Shown here: piece after piece, positions 1 to 7,665 of the stretch
Layout of the letters: the number at the start of each line of letters is the position of its first letter
Numbering within the stretch: the first letter of the stretch is position 1
Origin: Candidatus Woesearchaeota archaeon
GTDB lineage: Archaea; Nanobdellota; Nanobdellia; Woesearchaeales; SKIA01
Length of the DNA stretch: 22,895 bases
Assembly (NCBI GenBank): GCA_007116645.1
Contig: SKIA01000083.1
Coordinates: 1-22,895, forward strand
Direction: 5' to 3'
Notes under the pieces: generated by a model
Told to the model about the DNA's origin: nothing
Databases searched by the model: none
What the model saw: only the letters and a program-made list of their open reading frames with translations
Program-made: the position numbers and the translations under genes

Positions 1-159
1 GAGAATCGAACCCAAGTAGCAGTCGCAATAACTGCTGTCGAAAGCGTAATTCAAGAAGAACAAATAACGCCGTACGCACAGGAAATCATATACTATATTC
101 TCAACCCAGAAGATCACAAAAGACTTCAAAAACACACCGAACAGATTTTTACACAGTAG
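1..159 (+). CDS. C-terminal end of an unrecognised protein (5' truncated)
   Basis: Reading frame 1 is open from the first base to a TAG stop and gives the last 52 residues of a protein whose start lies outside the window. The tail is hydrophilic and likely helical, contains no cysteine, and has the local pattern ITPYAQEIIYYILNPEDHKR near its end. I do not recognise a family. The gene is followed 5 bp later by the TATA box of the P-type ATPase gene, so the two are probably separate transcription units. Confidence 0.6.
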   Translation, partial: ENRTQVAVAITAVESVIQEEQITPYAQEIIYYILNPEDHKRLQKHTEQIFTQ

Positions 160-164
160 CAACG

Positions 165-174
165 CTTATATAAA
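165..174 (+). promoter_or_regulatory. Archaeal TATA box for the P-type ATPase gene
   Basis: CTTATATAAA matches the archaeal box A consensus. It is centred about 41 bp before the GTG start, so a start site 25-27 bp downstream would leave a short leader of roughly 15 nt. That leader contains the Shine-Dalgarno AGGAG at 201-205, five bases before the start codon, so this gene is leadered, unlike several others in the window. Confidence 0.7.
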
Positions 175-210
175 TACGCACAGAAAAAACGCGTATAGAG
201 AGGAGAGTAA

Positions 211-2853
211 GTGGAATACTACCAACAAGAAGTAGAAGATATATATAAAGAATTTCACACCTCAGAACAGGGACTTTCTCAAAGTGGTTTTGAAGAGCTG
301 CGAAAACAATACGGCACTAACGAGCTAAAAAAAGAAGAGCAAGAACACTGGATCAAAGTTCTTGCAAGACAATTTCAAGGCATGCTCATCTACATCCTTC
401 TTGGTGCAGCATTATTAAGTGGCATTCTTGGAGAATGGATAGACACCACAGTCATCGCATTCATCTTGTTAGTAAACGGAGTCATTGGATTCATACAAGA
501 ACAAAAGGCCAACGCAAGTATCGAAGCACTCAAACACATGGCCTCTGCAAAAGCAACAGTGGTGCGCAACGGAGAAACACTACAGTTACCTGCAGAGGAA
601 CTCGTGCCAGGAGACATCATCATTTTAGAAACAGGAGACAAAGTCCCTGCTGACGCACGAGTAATACAAGCAACACTGCTTGAAGCACAAGAAGGAGCAC
701 TCACTGGCGAGAGCAGTCCTGTACGGAAAAAAGCGTTGACACTCACAGGACGACAAGCAGTTGGCGACCAAACAAACATGGTGTTCTCAGGAACAGTCAT
801 CACGAAAGGACGCGGACAAGCAGTCGTTGTTGGTACAGGCATGAAAACAGAGATAGGCAAAATAGCCCATCTTGTTCAAGGAGCAAAAAAAGAAAGTACC
901 CGGCTTGAAAAAGAACTCGACAAAATGGGCTCGCGCCTAGGAACCCTGGTCCTCGGAATTTGTAGCATCATATTCATTATACTCTTATTCGCACAACAAA
1001 ACGGCTTCACTTTGCAAGCAATCGTTGAAGCACTCATGCTCTCAGTCACCCTCGCAGTAGCAGCAATTCCTGAAGGACTACCTATTGTTGTAACAATAGC
1101 GCTTGCTATCGGAACAGAACGCATGGTGCACAAAAATGCACTCATCAAACGACTAGCAAGCGTAGAAACACTTGGCAGTACCACAGTCATTTGCTCAGAC
1201 AAAACAGGAACCCTCACAAAAAACGAGATGACCGTAGTGAGTATTTGGCACGCAGGAGCAGACATCAGTGTGAGCGGAACAGGCTACAAACCAGAAGGAA
1301 GTATTGACGGGGAAATACCGCAACTCTTTTTGGAAACAGCAGCACTGTGTAACGATTCATCACTCACAGAACAATCCACCATCATTGGCGACCCCACAGA
1401 AGGATGCCTTGTGACGCTTGCAAGAAAAGGAGGCGTGGACGAAAAAACACTCATCTCACAATACCCACGCATCGGAGAAATACCTTTTAGTAGCGAGCGA
1501 AAGCGCATGACGACAGTACACGACTACCAAGACGTCGTCATCGCCCACAGCAAAGGAGCCCCTGATATTCTCCTTGAGCATTGCACACAAATTCTTGACA
1601 ACGACACCATAAGACCCCTCACGCAAGAAGACAGAGAACGCATCATAAAAGCAAACGAAGCCTACGCACAAAAAGCACTGCGCGTACTCGCATTCGCGTT
1701 CAAAGAAGTAGAACGAAAAGAAGAGTACACAGAAGCAGACGAACAAGGTCTTGTCTTTGTGGCACTCACTGGAATTATTGATCCGCCACGAGAAGAAGCA
1801 AAAACTGCAATCGAAAAATGCGCGCAAGCAGGGATACGCGTAGTCATGATCACCGGAGACCACCTCAGCACCGCACAAGCAATCGCAAACGAGCTAGGAA
1901 TCACGGGGCGCGCCATTGAAGGAAAAGACATCGAAAATCTTGACCTCAAAAAACACGTGCAAGAAATAGCCGTTTTTGCACGAGTAAATCCCGAGCACAA
2001 AATGGCAATCGTTGAAGCACTCAGACACCACGGAGAAATCGTGGCTATGACAGGAGACGGAGTAAACGACGCTCCCGCACTCAAACACGCAGACATCGGC
2101 ATCGCGATGGGGATAGCAGGAACTGATGTTGCAAAAGAAAGCGCAGCAATGATACTGACTGACGACAACTTTGCAAGCATTGTATCAGCAGTTGAAGAAG
2201 GAAGAAACATTTATACCAACATCAAAAAATTTGTGAACTACTTATTGTCCTCAAACGTCGGAGAAATACTCACCATCACGCTAGGAATACTATTCATACG
2301 CCACCACGGAGAAATAGCCATCCCCCTCACAGCAACTATGATTCTTCTCATGAACCTCGTCACAGACGGATTTCCCGCGCTCGCACTTGGCGTAGACCCA
2401 GGAGACCCAAAGGCCATGACGAGAAAACCACGAGACCCTACAGAACCCATCATTAACAAAAACATGCTCGCAAACATTTTCCTTATCGGAGCACTCATAG
2501 GAGTAGCAAGCATTGCCGTCTTTTGGTGGGCATTGCAAACAACAGGCAATCTTGCGCACGCACAAACAATGACCCTCACAACCCTTGTCATGCTCCAGTT
2601 CGTACGACTAGCCATGGTGCGCCAACAATACAACACGCCATTTTTTTCCAACAAATGGCTTTTAGGAGCACTTGTAATAGTCATGACTCTACAAATTGCT
2701 GTCATCTACTGGCCTGTCATGCACACCATCTTTGGCACCACAGTAATCAGTCTTGTTGATTGGACAGTTATTATATTCACAATTGGACTGAGCTACATCA
2801 TCGGCATGAGTATTGGTACATTAGTACAAAAAGCAACCGGGCAGCGCGACTAA
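211..2853 (+). CDS. P-type cation-transporting ATPase, P2A calcium-pump type
   Basis: An 880-residue membrane pump that would use ATP to move a divalent cation, most likely Ca2+ (possibly Mn2+), out of the cytoplasm. All family landmarks are present: the actuator-domain TGES at 165-168, the phosphorylated aspartate D330 in DKTGTLT, the nucleotide-domain KGAPD at 448-452, TGD at 548-550 and the hinge GDGVND at 615-620. The transport-site residues match SERCA/PMR1-type calcium pumps rather than Na+/K+ pumps: PEGLP in helix M4 (287-291), SSNVGE in M5 (N682, E685) and NLVTDG in M6 (N715, T718, D719). Ten membrane segments fit the hydrophobic pattern. The GTG start is chosen because AGGAG sits five bases upstream and the N-terminus aligns with the usual P2 cation-ATPase N-terminal domain. 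It appears monocistronic, with its own TATA box, and the next gene has another. Family is certain; ion identity is inferred from the motif residues. Confidence 0.95.
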   Translation: MEYYQQEVEDIYKEFHTSEQGLSQSGFEELRKQYGTNELKKEEQEHWIKVLARQFQGMLIYILLGAALLSGILGEWIDTTVIAFILLVNGVIGFIQEQKANASIEALKHMASAKATVVRNGETLQLPAEELVPGDIIILETGDKVPADARVIQATLLEAQEGALTGESSPVRKKALTLTGRQAVGDQTNMVFSGTVITKGRGQAVVVGTGMKTEIGKIAHLVQGAKKESTRLEKELDKMGSRLGTLVLGICSIIFIILLFAQQNGFTLQAIVEALMLSVTLAVAAIPEGLPIVVTIALAIGTERMVHKNALIKRLASVETLGSTTVICSDKTGTLTKNEMTVVSIWHAGADISVSGTGYKPEGSIDGEIPQLFLETAALCNDSSLTEQSTIIGDPTEGCLVTLARKGGVDEKTLISQYPRIGEIPFSSERKRMTTVHDYQDVVIAHSKGAPDILLEHCTQILDNDTIRPLTQEDRERIIKANEAYAQKALRVLAFAFKEVERKEEYTEADEQGLVFVALTGIIDPPREEAKTAIEKCAQAGIRVVMITGDHLSTAQAIANELGITGRAIEGKDIENLDLKKHVQEIAVFARVNPEHKMAIVEALRHHGEIVAMTGDGVNDAPALKHADIGIAMGIAGTDVAKESAAMILTDDNFASIVSAVEEGRNIYTNIKKFVNYLLSSNVGEILTITLGILFIRHHGEIAIPLTATMILLMNLVTDGFPALALGVDPGDPKAMTRKPRDPTEPIINKNMLANIFLIGALIGVASIAVFWWALQTTGNLAHAQTMTLTTLVMLQFVRLAMVRQQYNTPFFSNKWLLGALVIVMTLQIAVIYWPVMHTIFGTTVISLVDWTVIIFTIGLSYIIGMSIGTLVQKATGQRD

Positions 2854-2860
2854 ACGACAA

Positions 2861-2870
2861 TTTATATAAA
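2861..2870 (+). promoter_or_regulatory. TATA box for the CcdA / His-Cys protein operon
   Basis: TTTATATAAA lies 8 bp after the P-type ATPase stop codon and about 40 bp before the GTG at 2906. The expected transcription start (about 2890-2893) falls just before the Shine-Dalgarno-like AGGTGA at 2893-2898. Confidence 0.65.
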
Positions 2871-2873
2871 CAA

Positions 2874-2885
2874 CTCTCTAGAGAG
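2874..2885. repeat. Perfect 12-bp palindrome between TATA box and start codon
   Basis: CTCTCTAGAGAG is a perfect inverted repeat starting 4 bp after the TATA box, that is, within the region melted and contacted by RNA polymerase at initiation. A protein bound here would block transcription, so it is a candidate operator; as a single short palindrome it may also be chance. No second copy was seen in the other promoters of the window. Confidence 0.3.
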
Positions 2886-2905
2886 AAAAGGTAGGTGAGA
2901 CAATA

Positions 2906-3664
2906 GTGATTTTCAGCATAGAACCAACAACAATGCTTTTCTTGGCAGCAACCATTGCGATCATAGCATCACTTGTCTCACTGCTCATGGGAAAACGCCT
3001 CACCCACAAAGAACGCGTGCTCATGTTCTCAATCATCTCAATACCCATCATTTTCGCAACACTCTACCTAGGAGCATACACTGTTAATCAAAACTTTGAG
3101 TCAGTCACGGGCGGGCCAGTTCACTGGCACGCAGACTACCAAGTATGGGTGTGCGATGAACGATTAGACCTCATCAACCCACGCTTTCCTTCAAACAAAG
3201 TAGGAACGCCACTTTTGCACGAGCACAACGATGACCGCATACACCTTGAAGGAACACTCATGCGTCTTGAAGACACAAGCTTGGGAACATACTTTCACGT
3301 TATTGGCGGACGACTCACCGCGACAAGCATCTCATTTCCCACTAACGAACAAGGCATTGTGACCAGAGTAAACAATGATTTATGCGATGGACAACCATCA
3401 ACACTCAAAGTCTTTGTGAACGGACAACGCATCATAAACCCTGCAGAATACATTATGTACCCACACGAAAGCGTGCCACCAGGAGACTGCATCATCTTTG
3501 AATTCTCACCAGGAGATGCGCAAACAACCAATCGCATGTGTGAGAGCTGGAGAGCATCACAAAGCGGCGATAGACCATACACCTACGAAAACTATCAAGA
3601 AAACCGCGAAGAATATCACTACTACGTAAACGACCTACGGGAGGAACAACACCTTGGCCGTTGA
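2906..3664 (+). CDS. Membrane protein with exported His- and Cys-rich domain (CcdA neighbour)
   Basis: A 252-residue protein of unassigned function. Two hydrophobic segments (about 8-28 and 38-60) precede a soluble domain predicted outside the membrane. The domain begins with GGPVHWHADYQVWVC (69-83) and continues with LLHEHNDDRIHLEG (103-116); H73, H75, H105, H107, H113 and H131 could form a metal site. Four cysteines (C83, C160, C195, C212) occur, none as CxxC. I have the impression that related HWHAD...HEH proteins recur as uncharacterised archaeal proteins, but I cannot name a family. The gene overlaps the CcdA-type gene by 11 bases, so the product is a plausible substrate or partner for that transporter: a metal-binding or disulfide-bearing protein kept reduced or assembled by it. 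GTG is preferred as start because AGGTGA lies seven bases upstream. Confidence 0.85.
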   Translation: MIFSIEPTTMLFLAATIAIIASLVSLLMGKRLTHKERVLMFSIISIPIIFATLYLGAYTVNQNFESVTGGPVHWHADYQVWVCDERLDLINPRFPSNKVGTPLLHEHNDDRIHLEGTLMRLEDTSLGTYFHVIGGRLTATSISFPTNEQGIVTRVNNDLCDGQPSTLKVFVNGQRIINPAEYIMYPHESVPPGDCIIFEFSPGDAQTTNRMCESWRASQSGDRPYTYENYQENREEYHYYVNDLREEQHLGR

Positions 3665-4361
3665 AGTAGCACTTCCAACACTAACCACCATCCTGCTCAC
3701 AGCAGCAGTAGACAGTATCAATCCGTGTGCTATCGGAGTAATGATTCTCTTGATGAGCACCTTACTTGCTATGAAGCAAAAAGACCGTATCCTAAAAATC
3801 GGATTACTATACATCGGAGCAGTATTCTTAACCTACTTTACCTTCGGACTCATCCTTACCACAGCACTCTCAAGAATCCCGCTATGGATAACACAATACA
3901 TCAGCATCACAGTAGGAACAATTGTGGTACTTGCCGGCCTCTTAGAAATAAAAGACTATTTCTGGTACGGAAAAGGCTTTAGCCTTGCAATTCCTGCTAA
4001 ATACGCAAAGATGATCAAGGAAAAAATGGCTAACGTGAGCGTTGGCACAGTAGTATTCCTCGGAGTCTTTGTCGCAGCAGTAGAACTTCCCTGTACAGGC
4101 GGACCATACCTTGCGATCACGCTCTTATTATCAGAACAATTCAACATGATGGCATTCTTGATGCTTGTACTCTACAACATCATCTTCGTCATGCCACTTG
4201 TAGTCATTCTCATAGCAGTCCTTGCAGGAGCAAAAGTACAAAACATCCTGAGATGGAAACAAGGTAACAAAGGATACATGCGCTTTGCAACAGGAGCAGT
4301 CATGGTAATCCTGGGATGGCTCTTACTCCTCATCGCAAGCGGAATAATTAATCTAAACTAA
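3654..4361 (+). CDS. CcdA/DsbD-type transmembrane thiol-electron transporter
   Basis: A 235-residue, almost wholly hydrophobic protein with about six membrane helices. The CcdA/DsbD beta-domain signature is visible: one cysteine in each pseudo-repeat, C25 in DSINPCAIG and C147 in VELPCTGGPY. In this family the pair shuttles electrons from cytoplasmic thioredoxin to extracytoplasmic thiol proteins, for example in cytochrome c maturation or disulfide isomerisation. The start is a TTG inside the preceding gene, chosen because GGGAGGAA (3639-3646) sits at good spacing upstream and the protein then begins just before the first helix. It overlaps its upstream neighbour by 11 bases and its stop shares one base with the next start (TAATG), so the three genes should be translated together. 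No cytochrome c gene or thioredoxin is visible nearby, so the physiological acceptor is presumably the His/Cys protein upstream. Confidence 0.85.
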   Translation: MAVEVALPTLTTILLTAAVDSINPCAIGVMILLMSTLLAMKQKDRILKIGLLYIGAVFLTYFTFGLILTTALSRIPLWITQYISITVGTIVVLAGLLEIKDYFWYGKGFSLAIPAKYAKMIKEKMANVSVGTVVFLGVFVAAVELPCTGGPYLAITLLLSEQFNMMAFLMLVLYNIIFVMPLVVILIAVLAGAKVQNILRWKQGNKGYMRFATGAVMVILGWLLLLIASGIINLN

Positions 4362-4639
4362 TGGCAACCAAACCACTCCTCGTAAAACGACACGGAAAAA
4401 TCGAAGAATTTGATGAGCGAAAGCTCTACGCGTCAGTATACTCAGCAGCTCTTAATGCCCACTTGGGCGAGCAAGCAGCAGAAGGAGTTGCTGATAAGAC
4501 GGTTCGAAGCATCAAAAAACAGATTTCTAAAAAAACACACGTCACTTCATCAGACCTAAAAACACTGGTTGTTGAGGAACTTGGCGGCGAAGAAAATGAC
4601 ATCGCCTACCTCTACAGACACCACCTCGACCTTTGCTGA
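4361..4639 (+). CDS. Free-standing ATP-cone domain protein
   Basis: A 92-residue soluble protein that is essentially one ATP-cone domain: VKRHGKIEEFDERKLYASVY at residues 8-27, followed by the helical remainder including KKTHVTSSDLKTLVVEEL. ATP-cones bind ATP/dATP and normally act as allosteric modules on ribonucleotide reductases or as the sensing part of NrdR. Neither the reductase catalytic domain nor the NrdR zinc ribbon is present, so this is a stand-alone nucleotide-sensing module of unknown target. It starts at an ATG sharing a base with the CcdA stop codon, which ties its expression to thiol-electron transport. A link to dNTP reduction via thiol redox is attractive but is my inference only. 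Confidence 0.8.
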   Translation: MATKPLLVKRHGKIEEFDERKLYASVYSAALNAHLGEQAAEGVADKTVRSIKKQISKKTHVTSSDLKTLVVEELGGEENDIAYLYRHHLDLC

Positions 4640-4672
4640 GGTTGAAATCTTTCCTGAAGCGTAGTCAATACT

Positions 4673-4680
4673 TTTATAAA
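4673..4680 (+). promoter_or_regulatory. TATA box of the A-type ATP synthase operon
   Basis: TTTATAAA is centred about 33 bp before the ATG of the first operon gene. With the usual 25-27 bp spacing, the message would begin within about 10 nt of the start codon. No Shine-Dalgarno sequence is present in that interval, so the first gene is probably translated from a very short or absent leader. Confidence 0.7.
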
Positions 4681-4709
4681 TCGCTCCTAAATCCAACCCA
4701 TAGTATACC

Positions 4710-5018
4710 ATGGAAGCGATACTCAAAGAGATTTTCGACATCGAACGCAAGCATGCACTCGCAATAGAGCAAGCTCGTAAAGAACAAGAGTCGCTTCTGA
4801 AAAAATCCAACGACGAAGCTAAAAAGCTTGTCGAAAAAGAAAAACACGCAATCAACACCCGAAGAGAAACCACTCTTACGCAAAAACGGGCAGAGATTGT
4901 CAAAGAAAAAGAAGCACTGCTCAAAAAAGCACAAAAAGATGTCGAAAAGCTCCAAGAAAACGCAGATACGGCCAAAGCCACAAAAACAATTCTTGAGCTT
5001 TTCGAAAAGACAAGCTAA
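4710..5018 (+). CDS. atpH: A-type ATP synthase subunit H (peripheral stalk)
   Basis: A 102-residue, highly charged protein with an uninterrupted alpha-helical pattern rich in Lys, Glu, Ala and Gln. This is the typical length and composition of archaeal subunit H (AhaH), which pairs with subunit E as a coiled-coil peripheral stalk holding the catalytic head to subunit I. It is the first gene of the operon, as in the Methanosarcina-type order H-I-K-E-C-F-A-B-D. Its TAA stop shares a base with the ATG of the subunit I gene. The assignment rests on position and coiled-coil character because the sequence itself is low in distinctive motifs. Confidence 0.85.
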   Translation: MEAILKEIFDIERKHALAIEQARKEQESLLKKSNDEAKKLVEKEKHAINTRRETTLTQKRAEIVKEKEALLKKAQKDVEKLQENADTAKATKTILELFEKTS

Positions 5019-6880
5019 TGCTTAGGCCAAAAGAAATGACAAAGATTGTCGCTGTCGGCGGCAACAAAGACCTCTCAGTTGTAATTGATACGCTGTACGA
5101 TCTCAAGGCACTTCACATTAAAGAGCACACTCCAGCGGAACTTGATATCGGCGCGCCCCTTGAGCACGCAAACGAACTTTCTGAAGTCATCATCAAAACA
5201 GGAGCCATTCTTGCATTATTTAACGAAGGAAAGGGAGATGCTAAAAAACACTCTGACACCATCAAACAAACTGTTAAATCAATCCACAGAATTCACGGTG
5301 TCGTACAAGAACAAGAAGAAACCCTTAGGCTGCTCAGAGACCAAGCAAATGAACTCAAAGTAGCACTACACAACCACAAAGTACTTGACAAGCTGGGAAT
5401 AAAAAAAGAATACACTACACTTGGCAGCGTAGAAGTGCTTGTTGGCACAGTAAAAGACAAGCTATCACTCAAAGGATACGCGCACTCAACACATGCAGAA
5501 ATCGCTCAGACCTACGCAGCAGTTGCAGTAAAAAAAGAAGACAAAGAAGCAGCACTCCAAGACCTGTTGCAAAAAGGCTTTACCGAAGTACAAATAGTCA
5601 CTAACGGAGACGAAAAAGCACTCAATAAAGAATTCAAAGCAGTCATCGCCAATAAACGAATAGCAGAAAAAGCTTTGGAGCAAACAAAAAAAGAACACGC
5701 AACATACATGAGCAACGCAGCAGCATTTCTTGAACAAGAAGCAGAAAAAGCAGCAATCCCACTTACCTTTGCATCATCGCAAAACATGTTCTACGTCACA
5801 GGATACGTGCCAACAGAAGATGTGCTTGTAGTAAAACAAGAGCTTGACAAAGCAACAAAAAAACGCATCTTCATCCAGACGCTCAAAGAAAAAAACGAGC
5901 TAGATATCCCAATTAAGATGGACCAGCCGGCAGTCATCAAAGACTTTCAATTCTTCCAAAACCTGTACGCCCTGCCGCGATACAAAGAACTCGACCCGAC
6001 ATTCTTCACCTTCATGACCTTCCCGCTTCTCTTTGGATTCATGCTCGGAGACATCGGATACGGAATCGTCACCCTCGTACTCTTTTGGCTCTTAAAAAAA
6101 CGCATGCCACAATTTAATGGGTTCTTCAACATCATCATCCTTGCAAGCATTTGGACAGTGGTGTTTGGAATATTCTTTGGAAAATTCTTTGGCTCAAACT
6201 ATCTTTTCGGAATGGACCTGCCACGAATACTACACAGACTCTATGACGTCATGGAAGTACTCTATCTGAGCTTATTCATTGGAGTACTGCATATTAACTT
6301 CGGCCTTGCCCTAGGATTTTGGAACGAACTCAAAAGCCACGGACTCAAAATGGCAATTCTTGAAAAAGCAAGCTGGTGGGTGCTCCAAATAGGTATCGCA
6401 GTCATCGCGCTCCCTTACATAGCAACAACGCTTACCGCGCCAGAAACCACAGGACCGTACTGGCTCTTTCAACCAATCATCACACTCGCAGCAGTACTCG
6501 AACCACTCCAACCATGGCTTGGGTACGGGCTACTCGCGCTGGGCGTTATCATGATCATCCTTGGAGAAGGAGTGGTGGGAGCAGTAGAAATACCCGCAAT
6601 CATTAGTAACGTGCTCTCATACGCACGGATGTTTGCAATCGGCATGGCAAAAGCAAGCCTTGCTGTCGTCATTAACACATTCGCAAACGGCTTTATGGCA
6701 AGCATGGGCTGGTGGGGACTAATACCCACAACACTCCTCTTAGTGGCAGGGCACGGAATAAACATAATGCTAGGGCTACTCGGAGGATTCTTACATTCGC
6801 TACGACTTCACTACGTGGAGTTTTACTCGCGATTCTACAAAGGAGGGGGTAAAAAATACTCTCCCTTTGGAACTAAATAG
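5018..6880 (+). CDS. atpI: A-type ATP synthase subunit I (membrane stator, a-subunit homologue)
   Basis: A 620-residue stator subunit. Residues 1 to about 325 form the cytoplasmic domain with coiled-coil arms that hold the peripheral stalks; from about 328 onward there are seven to eight membrane helices that form the ion half-channels. The essential helix-7 arginine is R537 in VLSYARMFAIG, the counterpart of the invariant arginine of V-type a-subunits. The length is near the usual 620-660 residues. It overlaps subunit H by one base and is followed 13 bases later by the c-subunit start. Confidence 0.95.
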   Translation: MLRPKEMTKIVAVGGNKDLSVVIDTLYDLKALHIKEHTPAELDIGAPLEHANELSEVIIKTGAILALFNEGKGDAKKHSDTIKQTVKSIHRIHGVVQEQEETLRLLRDQANELKVALHNHKVLDKLGIKKEYTTLGSVEVLVGTVKDKLSLKGYAHSTHAEIAQTYAAVAVKKEDKEAALQDLLQKGFTEVQIVTNGDEKALNKEFKAVIANKRIAEKALEQTKKEHATYMSNAAAFLEQEAEKAAIPLTFASSQNMFYVTGYVPTEDVLVVKQELDKATKKRIFIQTLKEKNELDIPIKMDQPAVIKDFQFFQNLYALPRYKELDPTFFTFMTFPLLFGFMLGDIGYGIVTLVLFWLLKKRMPQFNGFFNIIILASIWTVVFGIFFGKFFGSNYLFGMDLPRILHRLYDVMEVLYLSLFIGVLHINFGLALGFWNELKSHGLKMAILEKASWWVLQIGIAVIALPYIATTLTAPETTGPYWLFQPIITLAAVLEPLQPWLGYGLLALGVIMIILGEGVVGAVEIPAIISNVLSYARMFAIGMAKASLAVVINTFANGFMASMGWWGLIPTTLLLVAGHGINIMLGLLGGFLHSLRLHYVEFYSRFYKGGGKKYSPFGTK

Positions 6881-6884
6881 GAGG
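6879..6884 (+). promoter_or_regulatory. Strong Shine-Dalgarno deciding the c-subunit start
   Basis: AGGAGG lies nine bases before the ATG at 6894 and overlaps the subunit I stop codon. It is the most complete ribosome-binding site at proper spacing in the operon; most other operon genes rely on stop/start overlap or weak sites. It rules out the upstream in-frame TTG at 6867 as the start, and would fit a need for many c-subunit copies per complex. Confidence 0.7.
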
Positions 6885-6893
6885 AAAAAAAAT

Positions 6894-7118
6894 ATGGTAG
6901 ATATAAACACAGGAATGATCGCAATTAGTGCGGCACTAGCAATTGGCCTTGGAGCATTCGCATCGGCGTGGGCAGAAAAAGCAATTGGTGTAGCAACAAT
7001 CGGAGCAATGGCTGAAAAAGAAGAGCTTTTCGGTAAAGGACTCGTCCTAACAGTAATCCCGGAAACACTTGTTATCTTCGCAATGGTCATCGCAATCTTG
7101 ATCATCGGAATGGCGTAA
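6894..7118 (+). CDS. atpK: A-type ATP synthase subunit K (c-ring proteolipid)
   Basis: A 74-residue single hairpin with two membrane helices (about 7-27 and 50-72) joined by a polar loop (GAMAEKEELFGKG). The ion-carrying carboxylate is E57 in VIPETLVIF. A second acid, E28 in SAWAEKAIG, lies towards the loop end of helix 1 and may face the same site. The usual archaeal length for a one-hairpin c-subunit is 70-80 residues, so there is no duplication. The start at 6894 gives a normal short N-terminus and is supported by AGGAGG; an in-frame TTG 27 bases earlier would add an unlikely basic extension inside the previous gene. Whether the ring carries H+ or Na+ cannot be settled by eye. Confidence 0.95.
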   Translation: MVDINTGMIAISAALAIGLGAFASAWAEKAIGVATIGAMAEKEELFGKGLVLTVIPETLVIFAMVIAILIIGMA

Positions 7119-7122
7119 GAAC

Positions 7123-7665
7123 ATGGGACTTGAGGACGTAAAGAAAGGACTGGAAAAGCAGCTCAAACAAGAGCGAGCAGCTATAGATAAAGAGACTGCT
7201 GAACAAAAAGAAGCACTCCTCACGCAAGCAACAAGCGATATTAACGCATATAAAGAAAGCGTTGAGACAAAAACACAAGAAGATATCGCAGTGCTTGAAC
7301 GAAGAGAACTTTCATCAGCAAAGCTGCAAGCAAAAAAACTTGTTTTGGAAGCAAAAAAAGAGTTGATAGACCACGCATTTAGCGATGCGCTCAAACAACT
7401 CGAAAACCAGTCTGACAAAGAACGCAAAGCATTACTTGAACAACTGATCAAGAAGGCAAGCAAGGAAATTGACGTCCACACAGTATATGTTGCCAAACAA
7501 GATGAAAAACTCCTCACAGGATACACAACAAAAACCGTTGATATCGCTGGAGGAGTAATTTGCGAAAGCAAAGACGGAACACAACGAATCGATTTGAGCA
7601 TCGCAGCAATTCTTGCCACCGTGCGAGATAAGCACCTCAAGGAGGTAGCAGAAACTCTGTTCTGA
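7123..7665 (+). CDS. atpE: A-type ATP synthase subunit E (peripheral stalk)
   Basis: A 180-residue protein with a long charged N-terminal helix (about 1-85) followed by a compact alpha/beta C-terminal domain with the typical ending that includes GGVICESKDGTQRIDLS. This is the form and length of archaeal/vacuolar subunit E, the partner of subunit H in the peripheral stalk that clamps subunit B. It starts five bases after the c-subunit stop, and its TGA stop overlaps the next ATG by one base. Confidence 0.93.
   Translation: MGLEDVKKGLEKQLKQERAAIDKETAEQKEALLTQATSDINAYKESVETKTQEDIAVLERRELSSAKLQAKKLVLEAKKELIDHAFSDALKQLENQSDKERKALLEQLIKKASKEIDVHTVYVAKQDEKLLTGYTTKTVDIAGGVICESKDGTQRIDLSIAAILATVRDKHLKEVAETLF

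Noticed and set aside
1662..2210. Long minus-strand open frames inside the P-type ATPase gene (also 390-860, 876-1265, 2238-2705)
   Set aside because: They lie antisense to a gene with every catalytic motif intact, their products are low-complexity Ser/Ala/Thr-rich or Cys/Phe-rich shadows, and they have no ribosome site or TATA box.
6867..6893. Upstream TTG start extending the c-subunit by nine residues
   Set aside because: It would overlap the subunit I gene and add a basic tail unlike the family; AGGAGG at 6879-6884 points to the ATG at 6894.
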